Shown here: piece by piece, positions 10,428 to 20,204 of the stretch
Layout: every line of letters starts with the position of its first letter
Position numbering within the stretch: the first letter of the stretch is position 1
Origin: Timema cristinae
Lineage: Eukaryota; Arthropoda; Insecta; Phasmatodea; Timematidae
Assembly (NCBI GenBank): GCA_039000515.1
Contig: JBCFYV010000559.1
Coordinates: 118,501-182,500 of the forward strand
DNA length: 64,000 nt
Direction of reading: 5' to 3'
Notes under the pieces: model-generated
What the model was told of the DNA's origin: nothing
Databases searched by the model: none
What the model saw: only the letters and a program-made list of their open reading frames with translations
Made by a program: the position numbers and the translations under genes

Positions 10428-10992
10428 CTCCACGCCATCTCCACCTCTTGCTCGGTCTTCCTCTACGCCATCTCCACCTCTTGCTCGGTCTTCCTCCACG
10501 CCATCTCCACCTCTTGCTCGGTCTTCCTCCACGCCATCTCCACCTCTTGCTCGGTCTTCCTCTACGCCATCTCCACCTCTTGCTCGGTCTTCCTCCACGC
10601 CATCTCCACCTCTTGCTCGGTCTTCCTCCACGCCATCTCCACCTCTTGCTCGGTCTTCCTCTACGCCATCTCCACCTCTTGCTCGGTCTTCCTCCACGCC
10701 ATCTCCACCTCTTGCTCGGTCTTCCTCCACGCCATCTCCACCTCTTGCTCGGTCTTCCTCCACGCCATCTCCACCTCTTGCTCGGTCTTCCTCCACGCCA
10801 TCTCCACCTCTTGCTCGGTCTTCCTCCACGCCATCTCCACCTCTTGCTCGGTCTTCCTCCACGCCATCTCCACCTCTTGCTCGGTCTTCCTCTACGCCAT
10901 CTCCACCTCTTGCTCGGTCTTCCTCCACGCCATCTCCACCTCTTGCTCGGTCTTCCTCCACGCCATCTCCACCTCTTGCTCGGTCTTCCTCT
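10428..10992. repeat. 33-bp minisatellite, 17 units
   Basis: The unit is CACGCCATCTCCACCTCTTG followed by CTCGGTCTTCCTC, 33 bp, repeated about 17 times with almost no divergence. One C/T site (CCACG or CTACG) marks units 2, 5, 8 and 15. Because 33 is a multiple of three, all plus frames and two minus frames stay open across the array, giving repeats such as RSSSTPSPPLA or EEDRARGGDGV (11 residues). No start context, domain or splice signal favours any of them. The GC-rich array stands out sharply from the AT-rich flanks. I treat it as a recently homogenised minisatellite, not a gene. Confidence 0.93.
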
Positions 10993-11275
10993 TGATATAT
11001 TCCCTTCGGGCTAAAACTATTGGGTTAAAAATACCGGACACATTTCAATCAGAGAATAAAAATAATGTTTGTTCCAAATGTATTATAACACCAACTATAT
11101 GATTATGGAATTGATTTTAAGATCCAAGTTACTATTTATGTCTTGTTTCTAAGATCGATTTTCTTTTATTTTTTAATAAAACAAATCATTGTTTCTTTTA
11201 CATTACAAAGCGTGTCCCGTTTGAGGAGATTTTTTTTTCAGAGATGGGGGCGTGGCCCTTTGTAATAAGCTATTT

Positions 11276-11500
11276 GAACCGGTCACGTGGTATAGTGGTC
11301 GGAACCCTGGCTACCGACCTAGAAGTCCCGTGTACGATTCCCGGCTGATACAGGGAGATTTTTCTCGAAAGGGTAAAATATTCACATGGTCACTAGAGCT
11401 TGGTTCATTAAGCTTAAGTTAGGTTTAAAATCTTCATTGGCTTCACCCAGTCATATTAACTACAATCATCACCTCTGAATAAACATGTAAAGCTATCCAG
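11276..11500 (+). mobile_element. tRNA-headed SINE-like repeat
   Basis: A tRNA-like head with box A (TGGTATAGTGGTCGG) and box B (GTACGATTCCCGG) is followed by a non-tRNA body. Stem pairing is poor, so this is a SINE head and not a tRNA gene. A similar head occurs at 13713. Confidence 0.55.
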
Positions 11501-12307
11501 AGATAGGAGGAGAAAATGACGTGTACCGATCTTTGGTTCACTTCTTAGACTTTATACTTTGTTTCCACAAAATCCTTGTTGGTTTCATGAGTTCACATTC
11601 TCAAACAAGATGTTTCGATTTGATTGCTTGGTTGTTTTAATTAATAATATGTTGACAGATAAATGTATTAACCTTGGATCTGGCACTATGCAAAACTTTT
11701 GTTGCTGTGTAATTTACAAAAGATTCGAAAAACCAAAATACCTATAAATGGGGCCCTTGACCTTGATGACCTAAAAATAATCAAATATTGACCTATAAAA
11801 TAAACTAATATTCATTAAAATTACGTTCAATGTACAAAAAAAAAAATGAACACAAACTCGTATTGATTGTACACGAGTAAATAAAACATAAACTTTACAA
11901 ATGGAAATACGAAATAAATATGCAATGAAAAGTCTTTTACAACTAAACTCATGCATACTGATACAAATATCTGCTTCAGAATTAATAGTTATTCTCTCTT
12001 AACGCAAACCTTTCCATTATGGTTACAGCGTCTAACCAGAAATCTGTTATTTTCCAACCATGCAAGCAAAGAGGATGCAAAGTTTAGTGTCTTATTTCTA
12101 CAACTGTGAGTTCAAAAAAATTATGTTTGAGTATTTATACATATTCTATTAAATATAGATAGTATTTAAAAATATACATATTTAACATAAACTCATCCAA
12201 ATGGCTTTAAAATGCCTAAACATGACTAAAAAACTGCCTAAAAATCACGCAACCCAAGATAATATTATCTAAACATTTAAAATGAGAGAATACGTTTCCA
12301 CAACCAA
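11501..12307. other. AT-rich DNA, no feature seen
   Basis: No repeat family, RNA gene or domain-bearing open frame is recognisable here. Confidence 0.4.
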
Positions 12308-12324
12308 GAGATCATGAACAAAAT

Positions 12325-12573
12325 ATTTAGCACCGCGTCTTACTACCTGTTCGGGTTATACGCATTAAGTACTAATTACGCTAATGGATTAGGAATTGGG
12401 AAGGTTGAATTAGAGGAAGTGAACCCGCATTTGCGTGGAGGGAGAGTGGGAAACTATTTAGGAAAAAACCACCCCCAGTTCACCCGACCGAGATTCGAAC
12501 CTCGATTTCCCCGTCCTCAGCAGTCGAGCTCAACACGACTAGCGCGTTAGCCAACTACGACACCGAGGCGGGT
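12325..12573 (-). mobile_element. Full-length SINE B copy with 17-bp target-site duplication
   Basis: On the minus strand a tRNA-like head (box B GGTTCGAATCTCGG) leads into a body with GGTGAACTGGG and a CCTCCACGCAAATGCGGG-like segment, and ends with the ATAACCCGAACAGGTAG...GACGCGGTGCT tail. GAGATCATGAACAAAAT (12308-12324) and GAGATCATGAACAGAAT (12574-12590) flank it, a target-site duplication with one mismatch. The family shares its 3' tail with SINE A but has a different head. Confidence 0.88.
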
Positions 12574-12590
12574 GAGATCATGAACAGAAT

Positions 12591-13287
12591 GTGTGTACAC
12601 ATGAGCGTGAAACACCAAAATAAAGAGGACATGTCATCAAATTCTGGGCTTTGCTTATGGTAAAATTATTCAATATTTCTCAAAGAAACAAATCGGTTGG
12701 TTATATATTGACGTAATTTATTTCTATGACAAAGATTATTGCCCCATATTTCCATGTAAATATTTGGTCTGCCATTATTTTATTATATTTTTTTGTGCTC
12801 ATTTATTTCTTACAGTTGGGTTTTAACTTCTTAATAAATTAATATAAGCCTTAATTAATGCAGCGGCACGTTTACGCCACGGTAAGTAAGTGGTTTCTCC
12901 TCCAAGCGCAAGTTGATGTGAGGAAGCAGCCAATTACCAGTGCACGCGTGAGAAACTCCCCGCCTGGCAGAGGTTGGCAACACTGAAACTAGCAGAGGGC
13001 TGGTAGGGTCCGGGATGCTCCTAAATCCGGATCCCCGGCAAAAACGGAAATGATTATTGGGTTATTTTTTTTAAAAGAAAGAAAACAATAAAAAACTACA
13101 TCCGTTACCTGGTAAACTTTATCTTTTCGAACATTAAATATGAATGCTTTTTTTTTAGCACGATCTTCCTCATTGGAACATTTCCATGAATTGTAACATA
13201 TGAACAATGTTAGAAGACATGTCATTGGGAGGTTATAAAGGTTTCTATATCACATTGAAGCGTGTTGGATTCTTGTGTTGAATAAAT
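12591..13287. other. AT-rich DNA with a GC-rich patch, no gene seen
   Basis: Mostly AT-rich. A GC-richer patch at 12860-13040 contains GAGGAAGCAGCCAATTAC, partly mirrored in reverse complement near 14787 (GTAATTGGCTCCTT). This may be a shared old repeat; nothing more can be supported. Confidence 0.35.
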
Positions 13288-13562
13288 ATTATTATTAGCA
13301 CCGCGTCTTACTACCCGTTCGGGTTATACGCACTTACGCTAATGTGTAGTGGTAGGGTGATTGTGAGATGAAATGGAGGACCTACAGTTTAACGTGGAAT
13401 CCGAACCACGGTGGAGGCCTGGCATTCCCCACATTCACAAGATGTCTTGTCAGAGGTGAAGGAAGGGTTTGGTAATCAGATAAATCTGTACCGGGACCGA
13501 GGATTGAACCCCGGACCCCAGCACAGAAGTCCGACACCTTACCCTAGACCGCCAGGTCACCC
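13288..13562 (-). mobile_element. Full-length SINE A copy
   Basis: The minus strand starts GGTGACCTGGCGGTCTAGGG, has box B GGTTCAATCCTCGG, the common body (TTAAACTGTAGGTCC) and the tail ending GACGCGGTGCTAATAATAATA. The head resembles tRNA-Glu (CCTGGTGGTCTAG), an identification from family knowledge rather than alignment. Confidence 0.88.
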
Positions 13563-13712
13563 TTAAATTAATAAACATTGTTGTTGTTTGAAATGCACAT
13601 TGTTAATTTATTGTAACTTACATTTCTTTTAGATGAGATGAAATTACAGTGTATCATTACATTCGAGGAACATACACTTCATTTTGTCATGGAACATTGA
13701 AAGTGTAAACAT

Positions 13713-13870
13713 ACCTCGTGGTATAGTGGTCAGACTGCTGATTTAGAGGACTCGGGTCCTATTATAGGCTGATAACGGGGGATATTTCTTCTTTAACATC
13801 ATCCCCTCATATCATCGTGACATGGAAAGAGCCTCCGCAATAATGTCCAGGTTTCATTTTTCAGAATATA
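13713..13870 (+). mobile_element. tRNA-headed SINE-like repeat
   Basis: Head CCTCGTGGTATAGTGGTCAG with a decayed box B (GGTCCTATTATAGG), then a GGGGGATATTTCTTC segment as in the repeat at 11276. Too degenerate to be a functional tRNA. Confidence 0.5.
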
Positions 13871-14124
13871 TCTAGATGGAGTAAATCGTCACTATAAGCA
13901 TAAATAATAGCTTTAGCTATTTGATTCTTAAATATGTAATCTCTTACAATTATAATAATTGTACAAGTGGCAGCAATAAGCCAACTACTGAGTCGAAGGT
14001 GGCTGCGTTATCTGATAGCTCGTGATCTTAATAAAATCACACGTCTGTAGCCGAAGATTTCCGCACGTCCATCACAGACTCTGCCTTAATATATGAGTGA
14101 AGAATGACCCTGGGCATGGGACGA

Positions 14125-14220
14125 TTCCTGGATAGCTCAGTGGTTAGAGCATTGGCGTACTAAGTCAAAGGTCCCGGGTTTGATTCCAGTGTACAGGTGT
14201 CATTTTTCAATTTTCAGATT
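14125..14220 (+). mobile_element. tRNA-like SINE head
   Basis: GATAGCTCAGTGGTTAGAGC forms a proper D-arm and TTGGC/GTCAA can pair as an anticodon stem, with box B GGTTTGATTCC. The T-stem and acceptor pairing are poor and the body is not tRNA, so this is a tRNA-derived SINE head. A relative with the same GGTCCCGGGT motif is at 14945. Confidence 0.55.
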
Positions 14221-14239
14221 ATCTAGTTCAGTTTGTTGA

Positions 14240-14450
14240 CGACGTCCATCACTGGGGTAGGTCATAATTTAAATCTCGGCTGGGTGTATTAAGGTTTATC
14301 GACGGATTGTTTCTCGCTCTTCCTTCACGCAGATGTGGTTGAACTTCCTATAAATATAACCTTCCTCATTCCCAAAACCAATAGCGTAACTAGTACATAA
14401 GTGTATTTCTAAGGTAGTAAGACGCGGCGGTAAAAAAAAAAAAAACCCAT
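14240..14450 (+). mobile_element. SINE B copy with eroded head
   Basis: Contains AAATCTCGGCTGGGTG (old box B), CCTTCACGCAGATGTGGTTG, CCTCATTCCCAAAACCAATAG and the end GTAGTAAGACGCGGCGGT followed by an A-run, matching 15625-15875 in order. Confidence 0.7.
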
Positions 14451-14510
14451 CAAGGTAAGATGGATAGCTTACAAGATAGATGGGATGTAAATTTCGAGCC
14501 GACATTTTGA

Positions 14511-14585
14511 TTATGTTTCGAAGTATAGATTCTAGATTATTTTGATTATATTTCGAAGTATAGATTCTAGATTATTTTGATTATA
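14511..14585. repeat. 35-bp tandem duplication
   Basis: The unit TTATGTTTCGAAGTATAGAT plus TCTAGATTATTTTGA occurs twice head to tail (14511-14545, 14546-14580) with a single A/G difference, then starts a third time. Confidence 0.9.
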
Positions 14586-14944
14586 TACCTTTGAATTAAA
14601 AGCAAATTATACTTATCTTTATTAAACTTGGTACAAGCTTGCTTGTAAAATGAATTTGCTTACCTGTTTTCGTATTTGTCAACGGTGCGAAATCCAATAA
14701 GTGTTACTTGTCTATAAAATGGCGGGAGATTGTGAAGCATTAACTTTCGACGAATGGTTGCCAAACGGGTGACTGTCACGCTTTAACAACACGTGCTGCT
14801 GTAATTGGCTCCTTATCCGAGGAGGAAAGGACTATCTGCCGGGAGCTAGGCCAGTGTGTGAGATATATATGCTATTTGTTTAGAGGAGTCCCCAAATTTC
14901 ATAGTTCAAATTGATTATTCAACATATTTAGGTGTACTTTGTGA

Positions 14945-15125
14945 TCCGACACCTTAGTTAAATCGTTAACGTGTCTTTCTACTGAGCTAAGGGTCCCGGG
15001 TATCAATTCCTGGCGTAGCTAATAAATGTATCATTGGTGAAATGTGGGTTTACACTTATACATTGATAAATTAACGGCCGGGGACTGGATGTTGTGCCTG
15101 TCCTATTCTTAAGTTAGACTATAAA
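14945..15125 (+). mobile_element. tRNA-headed SINE-like repeat
   Basis: GGTCCCGGGTATCAATTCC gives a decayed box B. The body contains GGCCGGGGACTGGATGTTGT, a segment recurrent in arthropod SINEs as far as I recall. No duplications seen. Confidence 0.5.
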
Positions 15126-15289
15126 GAATATGAAGCAGGTAGTGGTAAATATATTACTTGAATAAAAAACTGACCCAGACCACAGGCTGGAAACAGTAAT
15201 GGATGAATGGGTAGTTTGATGTACTTTGTGCCGGTTTATTTATTATTACATTTCTAATAATCAACTTACACACACTGATGGGGACGTGG

Positions 15290-15440
15290 ACTAAATGTTA
15301 AGCTCATCTAATCTGGTTTACCGGTGATGGGGAGATTAGGGTTCGAATTCCGACCTAGTTTCCTGCGCAAATGTAGGTACATTTCTTCTAAACCATATCC
15401 AAATTGTTCTTTCTCATCTCATTAGTGTAATGCATATACA
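15290..15440 (+). mobile_element. SINE B-like fragment
   Basis: A box-B-like GGGTTCGAATTCCGACC is followed by CCTGCGCAAATGTAGGTACA and TTTCTTCTAAACCATA, parallel to the SINE B body. The 3' tail is lost. Confidence 0.55.
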
Positions 15441-15624
15441 TTCCAATTTTCAAAGGAAGGGCTTTTTTTTTTTTTTAAGAAAATACAAACATAATATAGT
15501 ATAATGTTATTATTGTTGATCGAAAAATATGACAAATGTTATTTTAAAGTTACAGCTTTAAATCATATACAATGACTTGAAGTATGAATACGTGAAAGTA
15601 AGTTTTAACAGCTTCAGGGGCCAA

Positions 15625-15875
15625 TTGTTCTAAGGCGTCACTCTCTTGTGTTAGACTATCCTGCCAAATATGAGGGGAATTTGGGTTCGAATCTCGGTCA
15701 GGTGAACTGGGGTGGTGGGGGTCTCCTAAAATGATTTTCCACTCTCCCTCCACGCAAATATGGGTTCATTTCCTCTAAATTCAATCTTCTCAATCCCAAA
15801 CCCATTAACGAAATTAGTACTTAAGCGTATAACCCGAACGTGTAGTAAGATGTGGTACTAAATAAAATAAAAAAT
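15625..15875 (+). mobile_element. SINE B copy
   Basis: Box B GGGTTCGAATCTCGG, then GGTGAACTGGGGTGGTGGG, CCTCCACGCAAATATGGG, and the shared tail GCGTATAACCCGAACGTGTA, ending GTGGTACTAAATAAAATAAA. Same order as the minus-strand copy at 12325-12573. Confidence 0.8.
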
Positions 15876-16204
15876 TCTGGACGTTAGTTAAGGCCGTTCC
15901 TATGACAATTGTACTGTAGCATGGGCCAGTAGACACGAAGCAAAACAAACAAAAAAAACTCATCTAATCCAACAAAAACTAAAAAACGAGTGTTTTAAGA
16001 AAACCTTAATAACGATATGACCCTGCTTAGTTCAACGTAAAAAGCATTGGCGCTCTGAACCAAAGGTACAGCATTTTATTACCTTGCAAAGGTAATATTT
16101 GTGAAAATATATTTTATTTGTGAGTGACAACAATCAATACCAATATAAACTGATATAGAATAAGCTATGTTTAACCATTAATAACTTTATAATTATTGTC
16201 TATG

Positions 16205-16780
16205 TAAAAAAAATGGGTGTGTGTACTTTTGTACGCGCGTGAGAAGTTATACTTCTTTGGCATCATTAAAAAATAAAAAATAATTTAATAATATTTAGTA
16301 TTAATTATGTTAAATAATAATATTTTAATTTATATCAATAAATAATACATACGGATAGTTAACCTCAATTATATTGAAGCACTTGAAAAAGTCTATAAGC
16401 ACAATTTTTTTCACTAATATTTACGAATAGTAAATAATATTAATCAAAATATTCAATTTAAATCACTACTGAATATAATTTATTAGCACATATATAATTC
16501 GCACTTGTATGAAACTAAAACACGTGTTGTGAATGTAGAAATTAGAAACATGTGGATAAATATTATATATATGAAAACAGTGATCAGAGGCGACGAGCGT
16601 ACCAACATGCGCGACTAACAGAGGTTCTATTTCTATTTTGTTGGTATCTTTTTTTTTTTCGAGACTTAATGAGCGGTTTAACTTCAACCTGTTACTTTTG
16701 TGTTACAGTGATGCGCGCGCATCTTAAAATTTCACTCTCATCATTTTTTCATAACGCGCCTAAAGAAGTATAACTTCAAA
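16205..16780 (-). mobile_element. Short copy of the palindrome-ended element
   Basis: The left end carries AAATGGGTGTGTGTAC...GTACGCGCGTGA and then GAAGTTATACTTCTTTGG. The right end carries GCGCCTAAAGAAGTATAACTTC. The two ends share the inverted 18-mer GAAGTTATACTTCTTTRG, itself containing an imperfect 13-bp palindrome. In opposite orientation it matches 20205-21605, but lacks about 850 bp of AT-rich interior and a SINE. No transposase is visible, so this is a nonautonomous element of unknown class. Confidence 0.75.
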
Positions 16781-16804
16781 AACAAGTGCAATTATGTTTG
16801 TGTC

Positions 16805-17090
16805 GGTGACTTGCCGGTCTAGGGGTAAGGTGTCAGACTTCTGTGCTGGCGGCCGGGGTTCAATCCTCGGTCCCGACACAGATTTGTTTGATTACCAAAC
16901 CCTTCCTTCACCTCTGACAAGACGTGTATTAATCACAGTTTGTGAATGTGGGGAATGTCAGGTCTTCACCGTGGTTCGGATCCCACGTTAAACTGTAGGT
17001 CCTTCATTTCATATCACAATCACCCTACCGTTACACATTAGCGTAAGAGCGTATAACCCGAACGGGTAGTAAGACGCGATAATAATAATA
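16805..17090 (+). mobile_element. Full-length SINE A copy with 11-bp target-site duplication
   Basis: Head CTTGCCGGTCTAGGGGTAAG, box B GGTTCAATCCTCGG and tail GTATAACCCGAACGGGTAGT ending GACGCGATAATAATAATA. ATGTTTGTGTC (16794-16804) and ATGTTTGCGTC (17091-17101) flank it. Confidence 0.88.
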
Positions 17091-17155
17091 ATGTTTGCGT
17101 CTGTGGAAGTTATGATTGGCTCAGTTTTATTATTGTTAATGAAAACTGACCTAAA

Positions 17156-17160
<5 letters not shown>

Positions 17161-17211
<51 letters not shown>

Positions 17212-17378
17212 GCACCGCGTCTTACTACCCATTCGGGTTATACGCACTTACGCTAATGTGTAATGGTAGGGTGATTGTGAGATGAAATGAAGGACCTACA
17301 GTTTAACGTGGAATCCGAACCACGGTGGAGGCCTGGCATTCCCCACATTCACAAGATTTCTTGTCAGAGGTGAAGGAA
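17161..17378 (-). mobile_element. 5'-truncated SINE A copy with 12-bp target-site duplication
   Basis: Minus-strand tail and body of SINE A with a long (TTA)n tail. The 5' break is within the CCTTCACCTCTGACAAG segment. ACCTAAATATTA flanks it perfectly at 17149-17160 and 17379-17390. With the copy at 16805-17090 it forms an inverted pair about 70 bp apart. Confidence 0.9.
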
Positions 17379-17390
17379 ACCTAAATATTA

Positions 17391-19200
17391 ATTTTAACAA
17401 AACAAAGATGCGTTTTAGTATTAAGAAAATTATAAAATTAAATTATTCAAAATAGATTCCAAGTGAAAAGAAAGGGGTAAAGGGAATTAGCTTAAAATTC
17501 CTGCAAAACTATTAGAAAATATATTTTTCAGAATGGAAGAAAACTTAAATTTGGCAAATTTAAATTTAAATTTGCCTCAAAACTGCTAAGCTAATAGAAA
17601 CAAAACATGTGATATGGTAGACAGTTTTAATTTTGTAGAGGTAGACGAAAAAACCTAAAATTAAAAAACGCAGAAAGTAAATACTATTTTTAATGGGATA
17701 TATAACGCTTCTAAATTATCGAAGGATAAGCTATATCCTATACAAAAGCGACATAATAATGAAAATAAACAACTTCTGGGGACATATATTGGAAAACCAT
17801 CATGTTAATTTATTCCATATGCATATATATTATTATATTTGTCATTTAAATATTTTATAGTCCTCTTAAATTATTATTATTTCAAATGAGCTTTAGCTCC
17901 TTGGCGAAGACAGGCTTTATATACTATTAGGGTTATACAGCGCATTTTAAATAGTACAGGTTAATAAAATAGGAATTTTAATCAAACAAACAAACAAATT
18001 AATATAACAGAAATATTCACGGTAAGGGGCCGTCCTTGAATTACGTAAGGTTTATTTTTCATGATTTTATACCCCTCCTCTTCCCTCCCTCCCCCCCTCA
18101 TAACCTACGCGGTACTAACCATTAATTATGTTAACCTCTGACTTCACAATTCTTTGAATCCACATCAATAATGTTAACGAAATAATTTAATGCTACCTCA
18201 TTTCTCAAGTCAAGATTTCCCCTCAGTTTGATTATTCTATGTACTTAACTCGTAGCTAATTAATTTATACAGCGGCGGGCGGCGGTCTTTTCCTTGCTAA
18301 GTGGAATCGAGTGAATTCCCGTGAGGTTCCCAGAACTCAGTGGAGTGTATCCTAGTGTGAATGTGTACAGGGTTTGGATCCCGTGTGGTCAGTCTCATGG
18401 AGGGGTGGAGGGGGAGTGGCGATAGGAATGGTTGCATAGTCCTGTGTTCGCAAGGGGCGGGGTGAGAAAATCCATTAGTTTCACTCATCGTCCTGCTATC
18501 TCAGTGACCGACTCTATTTGAGAGGCTAAATGGTAGAGTGACACACAAGACATTCCCAAGATGTTATTCAACAACTCATATTTAAATGCGTGTTTAATAT
18601 TTGTTATTAATTGTAAGAAATACATAGATGCTTAAAACACTAATTCAATCCCCCTCAATTATATTTTTTTCTGAAATAATTCTATGAATGGAATACATGC
18701 TTGCCATAATTTATACTGGTATAGAATTAAAGCATATTTTCAAAATATCACTTGTGTGGTTATTACCCCCAAACACTTGAATTCTGTCTCTCTCCCAACA
18801 CCGCAATCCATTAGTCTCTCACTCTCTGTTTCTGTCGCATCCCCCCAAAACACCGCCACTAGCTCTCTGTTTTCAAGTTTCCAATTTGCACTGAAATAAC
18901 ACATTACTCTACCGCCGTCGCTGCCTGCCTCCCCTCCCCTCTGTCTGTCCGTCTGTCTGTCTGTCTGCATGCGTACACGCGCCTGCCCATCCCTACAGAT
19001 TGCGTCTTCCGATCAATGTTTAGTTTCAAACTCTTACGTGTGTTGATCATGACATTGGGAATTCAGATGCGTTTTATAAGTGATCCATTATTTTAAATTA
19101 TGAATAAAATACTGGTGCATTGATTTGTTTAATTCACAAATAGAACTCAAGAGGGTGAACCTAGGTTTTGTGGGACATAAAAAAAAACCTAGGACGTGTT
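17391..19200. other. AT-rich DNA, no gene; possible MITE end near 18026
   Basis: No coding region is recognisable. At 18026 GGGGCCGTCCTTGAATTACG resembles a terminal motif common in arthropod nonautonomous elements (recollection), but I find no matching inverted copy. A pyrimidine-rich stretch with (TCTG)n lies at 18940-18966. Confidence 0.35.
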
Positions 19201-19204
19201 TTTT

Positions 19205-19375
19205 TTTTATCTTCACTTTGTCACCCGTTCGCGTTATATGTACTAGCTACTATAATGTTTTAGGGATGAGGAAGGTTTAATTCAGGAGAAGTGTAGCAGG
19301 ATTTGAACCCCGATAAGGCCGTCATCGATTGTGAGAGTGGTGCCTTAGGCCATTAGACCACCAAAGCGGGTTTGT
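19205..19375 (-). mobile_element. SINE D copy (tRNA-headed)
   Basis: Minus strand: CCCGCTTTGGTGGTCTAATG head, box B GGGTTCAAATCC, and a tail with ATATAACGCGAACGGGTGAC that resembles the SINE A/B tail. A relative is at about 50615-50830. Confidence 0.65.
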
Positions 19376-19570
19376 GAGTCATTGTTCAAAGTATAAGAAA
19401 TAACATAAATATAAGTTCATTTTAGTTTTACTTTGAATTTCTTCTTCTACATTATTTAGACATTAAAAGAGTACTTTTATGCGCCGCGTTCTTGTCGCCG
19501 CGCGCCCTACGGGACGACATGATGACGCCGCGTTCTATAAGTACACAGGGAGCATTGGTTCACTTTATGC

Positions 19571-19601
19571 AAACGCGGCAGTAAAATTTACTGCCGCGTT
19601 T
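19571..19601. repeat. 31-bp perfect palindrome
   Basis: Two 15-bp arms (AAACGCGGCAGTAAA and its exact complement) surround a single A. The surrounding 19480-19720 is unusually rich in CGCCGCG/GCGGC relative to its flanks. Confidence 0.9.
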
Positions 19602-20204
19602 TGAAAAACATGTCGTGGTCTAGATAACGCTGGACCTCCCTGTTTCTTGAAAGTATATTAGGCTATATGCAAAATTACCATACAATTTATGCAAACACGG
19701 CGTTTCATGTCGCCTCTTGGAAAAAACAAAAGGGCGGCCAACTTTGCCCCATCAACCCTGTACACCATGTTTCAATAATACTTACCCCTCCTTATACGGT
19801 CTATTTTTTATAAAAATAAACTTATTAGCTATGTCTCTCTCATATATATATTAAAGTGGGGCAAGAGGACGCACTTAACGTTTAAACACATGTATAAGCT
19901 AAAATTATACGTTAAATTATGTCAATTTTTGGATAACTATCTTCATTTTATTGTCGTTGAAATAAAAAAAAATTAATAATTTTTCCAAAAATTATTTTAA
20001 CCAATTCTTTAAAAATTACAAAATTTGATAAAACGATACTTTTGCCCCATAGGTGGGTAAGAGTACGTTCATTACGGGGTAAAAGTACGCACTATAAATA
20101 TTATAAAAAATAATGTATGATATAGACTTTTACATTATAAAACTTAACAAGACATTAAAATGCATTATAGGCATTATTGAATAAAGTTAACTATTTTACC
20201 TTTT

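Noticed and set aside
10306..11102. Long open frames on both strands over the minisatellite (about 190-250 codons)
   Set aside because: They exist because the unit is 33 bp and lacks stops; no frame has domain, start context or splice support.
11276..11350. tRNA gene
   Set aside because: Has box A and box B only; stems do not close. Treated as a SINE head.
14125..14200. tRNA gene
   Set aside because: D-arm and anticodon stem pair, but T-stem and acceptor do not; it is followed by SINE-like sequence.
18026..18050. MITE starting GGGGCCGTCC
   Set aside because: No matching inverted end found nearby; kept only as a note in the spacer entry.
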